Below are positions 47,401 to 60,459 of a stretch of 64,000 bases of DNA, piece after piece. The translations under genes and the position numbers were made by a program. The stretch is from positions 165,928,243 through 165,992,242 of the forward strand of contig NC_135714.1 of NCBI RefSeq assembly GCF_964656455.1. Direction: 5' to 3'. Every line of letters starts with the position of its first letter. Position 1 is the first letter of the stretch. This DNA is from Halichoerus grypus (taxonomy: Eukaryota > Chordata > Mammalia > Carnivora > Phocidae). The notes under the pieces were generated by a model. It worked only from the letters and a program-made list of their open reading frames with translations. It searched no databases and was not told where the DNA came from.

Positions 47401-49779
47401 GAACAACTCTGTAGGGAATTCCTGCTTCGGCTAAAAGAGCCATGCCTCAGGGTGGACGCATTTTGCTGTGTGCATGCGTGAGCGCACTGCAAGTGAGTCC
47501 AAAAGCATTTTCCTTGTGAGACCCAGGCCCCGGAAGAAGCCAGAACACGACTCCCCACTTGCTCCATGAAGCTAGGACTGCGGCCCCACTTTTGCATGGA
47601 AGTCTAACAGCTAGCTTTCTAACTCGGAGAAACAACACTGTAGAGAAACCGTGCTTTAGCTACCGTCGACCTCTCTGTGGGCGAAGCAGTTTAGGGTGTA
47701 CTGTGGCTGAGAGCCTGGGGACGGTTTCCATTTCATAATATCGGGGGAGAGACAGGCTGGCACATAAGGCAGATCTGAACTCACTACATGGTTATGGGGA
47801 TAGTTCCGTTGCCCCGTGGGTGTGTGCAGGCTTAAACACAGCCACCTAACTCGAAGGAAAAACTCGGTAGAGAGCCTGTGCTGCAGGTAAAAGAGCTGCT
47901 CCTGAGGGTGCAAGCATTTTGTTGTGTGCGTGCGTGAGAGCACTGCAAGGGAGTCCAAAGCTTTTTGCGAGTGAGACTCAGGCCCCAGCGAAAGGCAGAA
48001 CACGACTCCCCATGTGTTTCATCACGCTAGCACGGCAGCCCCACTTTTGCATGGAAGTCTAATAGCTAGCGTTCTAACTCGAAGAAACAACACTGTAGAG
48101 AAGCCGTGCTTTAGCTACCGTCGACCTCTGTGTGGGCGAAGCAGTTTAGGGTGTACTGTGGCTGAGAGCCCTGGGACGGTTTCAATATCGTAATATCGGG
48201 GAGAGACAGGCCGGTACAGAAGGCAGCTCTCAAATCACATCATGGTTATGGGGCTAGTACCATTGCCCAGGGTGTGTGTGCAGGCTTAAACACAGCCACC
48301 TAACTCGAAGGAAAAACTCGGTTGAGAGCCTGTGCTGCAGGTAAAACAGCTGCTCCTGAGGGTGGCAGCATTTTGTGTGGGCGTGCGTGAGAGCACTGCA
48401 AGGGAGTCCAGACCCATTTTCCGTGTGGGACTCAGGCCCCGGCAGAAGACAGAACACGACTCCCCACTTGTTTCATGAAGCTAGCACTGCGGCCCCACTT
48501 TTGCATGGAAGTCTAATAGCAAGCGTTCTTTATTATTATTATTATTAAATGTTTTTATTGTTATGTTAATCCCCATACATTACATCATTAGTTTTAGATA
48601 TAGTGTTCCATGATTCATTGTTTGTGCATATCACCCAGTGCTCCATGCAGATCGTGCCCTGCTCAATACCCATCACCAGGCTAACCCATCCTCCCACCCC
48701 CCTCCCCTCTAGAACCCTCAGTTTGTTTTTCAGAGTCCATCGTCTCTCATGGTTCTTTTCCCCCTCCGATTTTCCCCCCTTCATTCTTCCCCTCCTGCTA
48801 CATTCTTCTTCTTCTTTTTTTCTTTCTTAACATATATTGCATTATTTGTTTCAGAGGTACAGATCTGAGATTCAACAGTCTTGCACAATTCACAGCGCTT
48901 ACCAGAACACATACCCTCCCCAGTGTCCAACACCCAGTGACCCCATCCCTCCCACCCCAGCCCCCACTCCAGCAACCCTCAGTTTGTTTCCTGAGATTAA
49001 GAATTCCTCATATCAGTGAGGTCATATGATACATGTCTTTCTCTGTTTGACTTATTTCGCTCAGCATGATACCCTCCAGTTCCATCCACGTCGTTGCAGA
49101 GGGCAAGATCTCATTCCTTTTGATGGCTGCATAATATTCCATTGTATATATATATATATATATATACCCCCTCTTCTTTATCCATTCATCTGTTGGTGGA
49201 CATCTTGGCTCTTTCCACAGTTTGGCTATTGTGGACATTAATAGCAAGCGTTCTAACTCGGAGAAACAACACTGAAGAGAAACCGTGCTTTAGCTACCGA
49301 CGACCTCTGTGTGGGAGGAAGCAGTTTAGGGTGTACGGTGGGTGAGAGCCTGGGGACGGGTTCCGTTTCCTAAAATCGAGGGAGAGACAGCCCGGAGAGA
49401 AGGCAGCTCTCAACTCACACCATGGTTATGGGGCTAGTACCGTTGCCCCGGGTGTGTGTGCAGGCTTCATGAAAACCGCCTAACTCGAAGGAAAAACTCG
49501 CTGGAGAATCCATGCTTCAGCTAAAAGAGCCGCTCTTGAAGGTGGAAGCATTCTGTTGTGTGCGTGCATGAGAGCCCTGCAAGGGAGTCCAAAGCTTTTT
49601 GTGAGTGAGCCTCAGGCCCCAGCAGAAGGCAGAACACGACTCCCCATGTGTTTCATCACGCTAGCACGGCAGCCCCACTTTTGCATGGAAGTCTAACAGC
49701 TAGTGTTCTAACTCGAAGAAACAACACTGTAGAGAAACCCTGCTTTAGCTACCGTCGACCTCTAGATGGAGGAAGTATT
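44439..49779 (+). repeat. Macrosatellite unit 6
   Basis: 5341 bp. Diagnostic alleles shared only with unit 8: ATTCACCTACC near 44640, ACATGTGCAT at 45991, TTTTGTGTGGGC (1-bp loss) at 48371, and (TA)11 in the L1. Several L1 alleles are shared with units 1 and 8 only. Confidence 0.95.
48530..49238 (-). mobile_element. Passenger L1 3' fragment, unit 6
   Basis: 709 bp with (TA)11. Alleles GCAGAGGGCAAG and CTTCTTCTTC match units 1 and 8 rather than the neighbouring units 5 and 7. Confidence 0.95.
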
Positions 49780-52700
49780 ACACGGAGTACCGTGGCTGAG
49801 AGCCTGGGGAACGGGTTCCATACGTGAAACCAAGGGAGAAATAGGTCCGGGCAGAAGGCACCTCTGGACTCAGCTCTTGCTACCTGAAGCTAACACTACT
49901 GCTCCATGTGTGCTTGGAATGCTATGTGCTCGACACTGACTGGGAAGAAACAAGCCTGTCAAGAATCCCAGGTGCAGCTCATTCGCCTACCAGACTACTA
50001 ACACCAAGAATCAATGCTGTAGCGTTACTGCGCTTTAGCTAACATTGCAGTTCCTGAAGCCGCAGGAGTTGTATAGTGTTCGTGTATGAGAGACCGGGAA
50101 AGGGTCCCATACGTGAAATGGAGTGAGAAACAGGCCGGTGCGGAAGGCAGCTCTCAACTCACCTCTTGTTTATGAGGCCAGTACCCTTGCCCCGTGTGTT
50201 CCTGCAGGCCATAAGCCAACCGCCTAACTCAAAGGAACAACTCTGTAGAGAATTCCTGCTTCGGCTAAAAGAGCCATGCCTCAGGGTGGACGCATTGTGT
50301 GGTGTGCATGCGGGAGTGCACAGCAAGTGAGTCCAAAAGCATTTTCCTTGTGAGACCCAGGCCCCAGAAGAAGCCAGAACACGACTCCCCACTTGCTCCA
50401 TGAATCTAATACTGCGGCCCCACTTTTGCATGGAAGTCTGATAGTTAGCTTTCTAAGTCGAAGAAACAACACTGTAGAGAAACCGTGCTTTAGCTACCGT
50501 CGACCTCTCTGAGGGCGAAGCAGTTTAGGGTGTACCGAGGTTGGGAGCCCTGGGACGGTTTCAATACCATAATATCGGTGGAGGGACAGGCCGGCACAGA
50601 AGGCAGCTCTCAACTCACATCATGGTTATGGGGCTACTACCGTTGCCCAGGGTGTGTGTGCAGGCTTAAACACAGCCACCTAACTCGAAGGAAAAACTCG
50701 GTAGAGAGCCTGTGCTGCAGGTAAAACAGCTGCTCCTGAGGGTGGAAGCATTTTGTTGTGTGCGTGCGTGAGAGCACTGCAAGGGAGTCCAAAGCTTTCT
50801 GCGAGTGAGACTCAGGCCCCAGCGAAAGGCAGAACACCACTCCCCATGTGTTTCATCAAGCTAGCACGGCAGCGCCACTTTTCAGGGAAGTCTAATAGCT
50901 AGCGTTCTAAGTCGAAGAAACAACACTGTAGAGAAGCCGTGCTTTAGCTACCGTCGACCTCTGTGTGGGCGAAGCAGTTTAGGGTGTACTGTGGCTGGCA
51001 GCCTGGGGACGGTTTCCATTTCGGAATATAGGGGGAGAGACAGTCCGGTACAGAAGGCAGCTCTCAACTCACTACATGCTTAAGGGGCTAGTTCCGTTGC
51101 CCCGTGGGTGTGTGCAGGCTTAAAGACAGCCACTTAACTCGAAGGAAAAACTCGGTAGGGAATCCGAGCTGCAGGTAAAACAGCTGCTCCTAAGGGTGGA
51201 AGCCTTTTGTTGTGTGCGTGCGTGAGAGCACTGCAAGGGAGTCCAAAGCATTTTGCGAGTGAGACTCAGGCCCCAGCGAAAGGCAGAACACGACTCCCCA
51301 TGTGTTTTACCAAGCTAGCACGGCAGCCCCACATTTGCATGGAAGTCTAAGAGCTAGCGTTCTAACTCGAAGAAACTACACAGTAGAGAAACCGTGCTTT
51401 AGCTACCGTCGACCTCTCTGTGGGCGAAGCAGTTTAGGGTGTACTGTGGCTGAGAGCCTGGGGACATTTTCCATTTTGTAAAATCGGGGGAGAGACAGGC
51501 CGGTACAGAAGGCAGCTCTCAACTCACATCATGGTTATGGGGCTAGTACCGTTGCCCTGGGTGTGTGTGCAGGCTGAAAGACAGCCACCTAACTCAAAGG
51601 AAAAACACGGTAGAGAATCCGTGCTTCAGCTCAAACAGCCGCTCCTGAGGGTGGAAGCATTTGGTTGTGTGCGTGCATGAGAGGACTGCAAGGGAGTCCA
51701 AAGTTTCTGCGAGTGAGACTCAGGCCCCAGCAAAAGGCAGAAGACGACTCCCCGTGTGTTTCATTTAGCTAGCACTGCGGCCCTACTTTTGCATGGAAAT
51801 CTAATCGCTAGCGTTCTCCCTGGAAGAAACAACACGGTAGAGAAACCGTGCTTTAGCTACCATCCACCTCTCTGAGGGAGGAAGCACTTTCCAGGCTACC
51901 GTGGGTGAGAGCCTGAGGAACGGGTTCCTTACGTGAAACCGAGGGAGAAGGAGTCCGGGCCAGAAGGCTCCTCTCGACTCAGCTCTTGTTACCTGAAGCT
52001 AACACTTCGGCTCCATGTGTGCATAGGAATGCTAAGGGCTCCACACTGATTTGGCAGAAAGAAGCCGCTCAAGAAGCCCAGCTTCAGCTCGTTCGCCTCT
52101 CCACAGGGTGGCAGCATTTTCAAGTCTGCTTGAGTGCAAACCTGGGGAAGGAGTCCCAGCCGAATTCGGAGGGAGAAATAAGCATGGGCAGAAGGCCCCT
52201 ATGGACTCAACTCTTGTTTCGGGAAACTAGATCGGCTCTCCCGTGTGTGCGTGGAGTCCTCAGTGCCATCCACGCAACGCAAAGGAACAAAACTGTAGAG
52301 AACCCGTGCCTCAGCAAAGATCGCCCTTCCTGAGCGTGCACTTCATCTATTGTGTGTTTTTGTGAAAGCATGAGAAATGGAACCTAAACGTAACTCGGAG
52401 TGAGAAGCAGGCCTGGAAGGAAGGCTGCTGTCGACTCACCTCTTGTTTGAGGAGATTAGCACTGCTGTACCCTGTGTGCCTGGATGCCTAGTTCCCAGGC
52501 TACTAACACCAAGAATCAATCCTCTAGAGTGACTGCGCTTGAGTTAACATTGCCGTTCCTGAAGCAGGAGGAATTTGACCCTGCTCGTGTACGAGAGACC
52601 GGGGAAAGGGTCCCAGACGTGAAATGGAGTGAGAAACAGGCCGGTGCGGAAGGCAGCTCTCAAGTCACCTCTGGTTGATGAGGCTAGTGCCCTTGCCCCG

Positions 52701-55118
52701 GGGGTGCCTGCAGGCCTAAAGCCAACCACCTAACTCAAAGGAACAACTCTGTAGGGAATTCCTGCTTCGGCTAAAAGAGCCATGCCTCAGGGTGGACGCA
52801 TTTTGCTGTGTGCATGCGTGAGCGCACTGCAAGTGAGTCCAAAAGCATTTTCCTTGTGAGACCCAGGCCCCGGAAGAAGCCAGAACACGACTCCCCACTT
52901 GCTCCATGAAGCTAGGACTGCGGCCCCACTTTTGCATGGAAGTCTAACAGCTAGCTTTCTAACTCGGAGAAACAACACTGTAGAGAAACCGTGCTTTAGC
53001 TACCGTCGACCTCTCTGTGGGCGAAGCAGTTTAGGGTGTACTGTGGCTGAGAGCCTGGGGACGGTTTCCATTTCATCATATCGGGGGAGAGACAGGCTGG
53101 CACATAAGGCAGATCTGAACTCACTACATGGTTATGGGGCTAGTTCCGTTGCCCCGTGGGTGTGTGCAGGCTTAAACACAGCCACCTAACTCGAAGGAAA
53201 AACTCGGTAGAGAGCCTGTGCTGCAGGTAAAAGAGCTGCTCCTGAGGGTGCAAGCATTTTGTTGTGTGCGTGCCTGAGAGCACTGCAAGGGAGTCCAAAG
53301 CATTTTGCGAGTGAGACTCAGGCCCCAGCGAAAGGCAGAACACGACTCCCCATGTGTTTCATCACGCTAGCACGGCAGCCCCACTTTTGCATGGAAGTCT
53401 AATAGCTAGCGTTCTAACTCGAAGAAACAACACTGTAGAGAAGCCGTGCTTTAGCTACCGTCGACCTCTGTGTGGGCGAAGCAGTTTAGGGTGTACTGTG
53501 GCTGAGAGCCCTGGGACGGTTTCAATATCGTAATATCGGGGAGAGACAGGCCGGTACAGAAGGCAGCTCTCAAATCACATCATGGTTATGGGGCTAGTAC
53601 CATTGCCCAGGGTGTGTGTGCAGGCTTAAACACAGCCACCTAACTCGAAGGAAAAACTCGGTTGAGAGCCTGTGCTGCAGGTAAAACAGCTGCTCCTGAG
53701 GGTGGCAGCATTTTGTCGTGGGCGTGCGTGAGAGCACTGCAAGGGAGTCCAGACCCATTTTCCGTGTGGGACTCAGGCCCCGGCAGAAGACAGAACACGA
53801 CTCCCCACTTGTTTCATGAAGCTAGCACTGCGGCCCCACTTTTGCATGGAAGTCTAATAGCAAGCGTTCTTTATTATTATTATTATTAAATGTTTTTATT
53901 GTTATGTTAATCCCCATACATTACATCATTAGTTTTAGATATAGTGTTCCATGATTCATTGTTTGTGCATATCACCCAGTGCTCCATGCAGATCGTGCCC
54001 TGCTCAATACCCATCACCAGGCTAACCCATCCTCCCACCCCCCTCCCCTCTAGAACCCTCAGTTTGTTTTTCAGAGTCCATCGTCTCTCATGGTTCTTTT
54101 CCCCCTCCGATTTTCCCCCCTTCATTCTTCCCCTCCTGCTACATTCTTCTTCCTCTTTTTTTCTTTCTTAACATATATTGCATTATTTGTTTCAGAGGTA
54201 CAGATCTGAGATTCAACAGTCTTGCACAATTCACAGCGCTTACCAGAACACATACCCTCCCCAGTGTCCAACACCCAGTGACCCCATCCCTCCCACCCCA
54301 GCCCCCACTCCAGCAACCCTCAGTTTGTTTCCTGAGATTAAGAATTCCTCATATCAGTGAGGTCATATGATACATGTCTTTCTCTGTTTGACTTATTTCG
54401 CTCAGCATGATACCCTCCAGTTCCATCCACGTCGTTGCAGATGGCAAGATCTCATTCCTTTTGATGGCTGCATAATATTCCATTGTATATATATATATAT
54501 ATATACCCCCTCTTCTTTATCCATTCATCTGTTGGTGGACATCTTGGCTCTTTCCACAGTTTGGCTATTGTGGACATTAATAGCAAGCGTTCTAACTCGG
54601 AGAAACAACACTGAAGAGAAACCGTGCTTTAGCTACCGACGACCTCTGTGTGGGAGGAAGCAGTTTAGGGTGTACGGTGGGTGAGAGCCTGGGGACGGGT
54701 TCCGTTTCCTAAAATCGAGGGAGAGACAGCCCGGAGAGAAGGCAGCTCTCAACTCACACCATGGTTATGGGGCTAGTACCGTTGCCCCGGGTGTGTGTGC
54801 AGGCTTCATGAAAACCGCCTAACTCGAAGGAAAAACTCGCTGGAGAATCCATGCTTCAGCTAAAAGAGCCGCTCTTGAAGGTGGAAGCATTATGTTGTGT
54901 GCGTGCATGAGAGCCCTGCAAGGGAGTCCAAAGCTTTTTGTGAGTGAGCCTCAGGCCCCAGCAGAAGGCAGAACACGACTCCCCATGTGTTTCATCACGC
55001 TAGCACGGCAGCCCCACTTTTGCATGGAAGTCTAACAGCTAGTGTTCTAACTCGAAGAAACAACACTGTAGAGAAACCCTGCTTTAGCTACCGTCGACCT
55101 CTAGATGGAGGAAGTATT
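49780..55118 (+). repeat. Macrosatellite unit 7
   Basis: 5339 bp. It shares a 1-bp loss (ACCGGGAAAGGG near 50095) with unit 9 and its distal half with unit 5, both at offset 10,680. Confidence 0.95.
53871..54577 (-). mobile_element. Passenger L1 3' fragment, unit 7
   Basis: 707 bp with (TA)10; the unit-5 copy shifted by 10,680 bp. Confidence 0.95.
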
Positions 55119-58100
55119 ACACGGAGTACCGTGGCTGAGAGCCTGGGGAACGGGTTCCATACGTGAAACCAAGGGAGAAATAGGTCCGGGCAGAAGGCAC
55201 CTCTGGACTCAGCTCTTGCTACCTGAAGCTAACACTACTGCTCCATGTGTGCTTGGAATGCTATGTGCTCGACACTGACTGGGAAGAAACAAGCCTGTCA
55301 AGAATCCCAGGTGCAGCTCATTCACCTACCAGACTACTAACACCAAGAATCAATGCTGTAGCTTTACTGCGCTTTAGCTAACATTGCAGTTCCTGAAGCC
55401 GCAGGAGTTGTATAGTGTTCGTGTATGAGAGACCGGGGAAAGGGTCCCATACGTGAAATGGAGTGAGAAACAGGCCGGTGCGGAAGGCAGCTCTCAACTC
55501 ACCTCTTGTTTATGAGGCCAGTACCCTTGCCCCGTGTGTTCCTGCAGGCCATAAGCCAACCGCCTAACTCAAAGGAACAACTCTGTAGAGAATTCCTGCT
55601 TCGGCTAAAAGAGCCATGCCTCAGGGTGGACGCATTGTGTGGTGTGCATGCGGGAGTGCACAGCAAGTGAGTCCAAAAGCATTTTCCTTGTGAGACCCAG
55701 GCCCCAGAAGAAGCCAGAACACGACTCCCCACTTGCTCCATGAATCTAATACTGCGGCCCCACTTTTGCATGGAAGTCTGATAGTTAGCTTTCTAAGTCG
55801 AAGAAACAACACTGTAGAGAAACCGTGCTTTAGCTACCGTCGACCTCTCTGAGGGCGAAGCAGTTTAGGGTGTACCGAGGTTGGGAGCCCTGGGACGGTT
55901 TCAATACCATAATATCGGTGGAGGGACAGGCCGGCACAGAAGGCAGCTCTCAACTCACATCATGGTTATGGGGCTACTACCGTTGCCCAGGGTGTGTGTG
56001 CAGGCTTAAACACAGCCACCTAACTCGAAGGAAAAACTCGGTAGAGAGCCTGTGCTGCAGGTAAAACAGCTGCTCCTGAGGGTGGAAGCATTTTGTTGTG
56101 TGCGTGCGTGAGAGCACTGCAAGGGAGTCCAAAGCTTTCTGCGAGTGAGACTCAGGCCCCAGCGAAAGGCAGAACACCACTCCCCATGTGTTTCATCAAC
56201 CTAGCACGGCAGCGCCACTTTTCAGGGAAGTCTAATAGCTAGCGTTCTAAGTCGAAGAAACAACACTGTAGAGAAGCCGTGCTTTAGCTACCGTCGACCT
56301 CTGTGTGGGCGAAGCAGTTTAGGGTGTACTGTGGCTGGCAGCCTGGGGACGGTTTCCATTTCGGAATATAGGGGGAGAGACAGTCCGGTACAGAAGGCAG
56401 CTCTCAACTCACTACATGCTTAAGGGGCTAGTTCCGTTGCCCCGTGGGTGTGTGCAGGCTTAAAGACAGCCACTTAACTCGAAGGAAAAACTCGGTAGGG
56501 AATCCGAGCTGCAGGTAAAACAGCTGCTCCTAAGGGTGGAAGCCTTTTGTTGTGTGCGTGCGTGAGAGCACTGCAAGGGAGTCCAAAGCATTTTGCGAGT
56601 GAGACTCAGGCCCCAGCGAAAGGCAGAACACGACTCCCCATGTGTTTTACCAAGCTAGCACGGCAGCCCCACATGTGCATGGAAGTCTAAGAGCTAGCGT
56701 TCTAACTCGAAGAAACTACACAGTAGAGAAACCGTGCTTTAGCTACCGTCGACCTCTCTGTGGGCGAAGCAGTTTAGGGTGTACTGTGGCTGAGAGCCTG
56801 GGGACATTTTCCATTTTGTAAAATCGGGGGAGAGACAGGCCGGTACAGAAGGCAGCTCTCAACTCACATCATGGTTATGGGGCTAGTACCGTTGCCCTGG
56901 GTGTGTGTGCAGGCTGAAAGACAGCCACCTAACTCAAAGGAAAAACACGGTAGAGAATCCGTGCTTCAGCTCAAACAGCCGCTCCTGAGGGTGGAAGCAT
57001 TTGGTTGTGTGCGTGCATGAGAGGACTGCAAGGGAGTCCAAAGTTTCTGCGAGTGAGACTCAGGCCCCAGCAAAAGGCAGAAGACGACTCCCCGTGTGTT
57101 TCATTTAGCTAGCACTGCGGCCCTACTTTTGCATGGAAATCTAATCGCTAGCGTTCTCCCTGGAAGAAACAACACGGTAGAGAAACCGTGCTTTAGCTAC
57201 CATCCACCTCTCTGAGGGAGGAAGCACTTTCCAGGCTACCGTGGGTGAGAGCCTGAGGAACGGGTTCCTTACGTGAAACCGAGGGAGAAGGAGTCCGGGC
57301 GAGAAGGCTCCTCTCGACTCAGCTCTTGTTACCTGAAGCTAACACTTCGGCTCCATGTGTGCATAGGAATGCTAAGGGCTCCACACTGATTTGGCAGAAA
57401 GAAGCCGCTCAAGAAGCCCAGCTTCAGCTCGTTCGCCTCTCCACAGGGTGGCAGCATTTTCAAGTCTGCTTGAGTGCAAACCTGGGGAAGGAGTCCCAGC
57501 CGAATTCGGAGGGAGAAATAAGCATGGGCAGAAGGCCCCTATGGACTCAACTCTTGTTTCGGGAAACTAGATCGGCTCTCCCGTGTGTGCGTGGAGTCCT
57601 CAGTGCCATCCACGCAACGCAAAGGAACAAAACTGTAGAGAACCCGTGCCTCAGCAAAGATCGCCCTTCCTGAGCGTGCACTTCATCTATTGTGTGTTTT
57701 TGTGAAAGCATGAGAAATGGAACCTAAACGTAACTCGGAGTGAGAAGCAGGCCTGGAAGGAAGGCTGCTGTCGACTCACCTCTTGTTTGAGGAGATTAGC
57801 ACTGCTGTACCCTGTGTGCCTGGATGCCTAGTTCCCAGGCTACTAACACCAAGAATCAATCCTCTCGAGTGACTGCGCTTGAGTTAACATTGCCGTTCCT
57901 GAAGCAGGAGGAATTTGACCCTGCTCGTGTACGAGAGACCGGGGAAAGGGTCCCAGACGTGAAATGGAGTGAGAAACAGGCCGGTGCGGAAGGCAGCTCT
58001 CAAGTCACCTCTGGTTGATGAGGCTAGTGCCCTTGCCCCGGGGGTGCCTGCAGGCCTAAAGCCAACCACCTAACTCAAAGGAACAACTCTGTAGGGAATT

Positions 58101-60459
58101 CCTGCTTCGGCTAAAAGAGCCATGCCTCAGGGTGGACGCATTTTGCTGTGTGCATGCGTGAGCGCACTGCAAGTGAGTCCAAAAGCATTTTCCTTGTGAG
58201 ACCCAGGCCCCGGAAGAAGCCAGAACACGACTCCCCACTTGCTCCATGAAGCTAGGACTGCGGCCCCACTTTTGCATGGAAGTCTAACAGCTAGCTTTCT
58301 AACTCGGAGAAACAACACTGTAGAGAAACCGTGCTTTAGCTACCGTCGACCTCTCTGTGGGCGAAGCAGTTTAGGGTGTACTGTGGCTGAGAGCCTGGGG
58401 ACGGTTTCCATTTCATAATATCGGGGGAGAGACAGGCTGGCACATAAGGCAGATCTGAACTCACTACATGGTTATGGGGATAGTTCCGTTGCCCCGTGGG
58501 TGTGTGCAGGCTTAAACACAGCCACCTAACTCGAAGGAAAAACTCGGTAGAGAGCCTGTGCTGCAGGTAAAAGAGCTGCTCCTGAGGGTGCAAGCATTTT
58601 GTTGTGTGCGTGCGTGAGAGCACTGCAAGGGAGTCCAAAGCTTTTTGCGAGTGAGACTCAGGCCCCAGCGAAAGGCAGAACACGACTCCCCATGTGTTTC
58701 ATCACGCTAGCACGGCAGCCCCACTTTTGCATGGAAGTCTAATAGCTAGCGTTCTAACTCGAAGAAACAACACTGTAGAGAAGCCGTGCTTTAGCTACCG
58801 TCGACCTCTGTGTGGGCGAAGCAGTTTAGGGTGTACTGTGGCTGAGAGCCCTGGGACGGTTTCAATATCGTAATATCGGGGAGAGACAGGCCGGTACAGA
58901 AGGCAGCTCTCAAATCACATCATGGTTATGGGGCTAGTACCATTGCCCAGGGTGTGTGTGCAGGCTTAAACACAGCCACCTAACTCGAAGGAAAAACTCG
59001 GTTGAGAGCCTGTGCTGCAGGTAAAACAGCTGCTCCTGAGGGTGGCAGCATTTTGTGTGGGCGTGCGTGAGAGCACTGCAAGGGAGTCCAGACCCATTTT
59101 CCGTGTGGGACTCAGGCCCCGGCAGAAGACAGAACACGACTCCCCACTTGTTTCATGAAGCTAGCACTGCGGCCCCACTTTTGCATGGAAGTCTAATAGC
59201 AAGCGTTCTTTATTATTATTATTATTAAATGTTTTTATTGTTATGTTAATCCCCATACATTACATCATTAGTTTTAGATATAGTGTTCCATGATTCATTG
59301 TTTGTGCATATCACCCAGTGCTCCATGCAGATCGTGCCCTGCTCAATACCCATCACCAGGCTAACCCATCCTCCCACCCCCCTCCCCTCTAGAACCCTCA
59401 GTTTGTTTTTCAGAGTCCATCGTCTCTCATGGTTCTTTTCCCCCTCCGATTTTCCCCCCTTCATTCTTCCCCTCCTGCTACATTCTTCTTCTTCTTTTTT
59501 TCTTTCTTAACATATATTGCATTATTTGTTTCAGAGGTACAGATCTGAGATTCAACAGTCTTGCACAATTCACAGCGCTTACCAGAACACATACCCTCCC
59601 CAGTGTCCAACACCCAGTGACCCCATCCCTCCCACCCCAGCCCCCACTCCAGCAACCCTCAGTTTGTTTCCTGAGATTAAGAATTCCTCATATCAGTGAG
59701 GTCATATGATACATGTCTTTCTCTGTTTGACTTATTTCGCTCAGCATGATACCCTCCAGTTCCATCCACGTCGTTGCAGAGGGCAAGATCTCATTCCTTT
59801 TGATGGCTGCATAATATTCCATTGTATATATATATATATATATATACCCCCTCTTCTTTATCCATTCATCTGTTGGTGGACATCTTGGCTCTTTCCACAG
59901 TTTGGCTATTGTGGACATTAATAGCAAGCGTTCTAACTCGGAGAAACAACACTGAAGAGAAACCGTGCTTTAGCTACCGACGACCTCTGTGTGGGAGGAA
60001 GCAGTTTAGGGTGTACGGTGGGTGAGAGCCTGGGGACGGGTTCCGTTTCCTAAAATCGAGGGAGAGACAGCCCGGAGAGAAGGCAGCTCTCAACTCACAC
60101 CATGGTTATGGGGCTAGTACCGTTGCCCCGGGTGTGTGTGCAGGCTTCATGAAAACCGCCTAACTCGAAGGAAAAACTCGCTGGAGAATCCATGCTTCAG
60201 CTAAAAGAGCCGCTCTTGAAGGTGGAAGCATTCTGTTGTGTGCGTGCATGAGAGCCCTGCAAGGGAGTCCAAAGCTTTTTGTGAGTGAGCCTCAGGCCCC
60301 AGCAGAAGGCAGAACACGACTCCCCATGTGTTTCATCACGCTAGCACGGCAGCCCCACTTTTGCATGGAAGTCTAACAGCTAGTGTTCTAACTCGAAGAA
60401 ACAACACTGTAGAGAAACCCTGCTTTAGCTACCGTCGACCTCTAGATGGAGGAAGTATT
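55119..60459 (+). repeat. Macrosatellite unit 8
   Basis: 5341 bp, a near-exact copy of unit 6 displaced by 10,680 bp. All unit-6 diagnostic alleles recur: 55321, 56671, 59051 and the (TA)11 at 59825. Confidence 0.95.
59210..59918 (-). mobile_element. Passenger L1 3' fragment, unit 8
   Basis: 709 bp with (TA)11; the unit-6 copy shifted by 10,680 bp. Confidence 0.95.
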
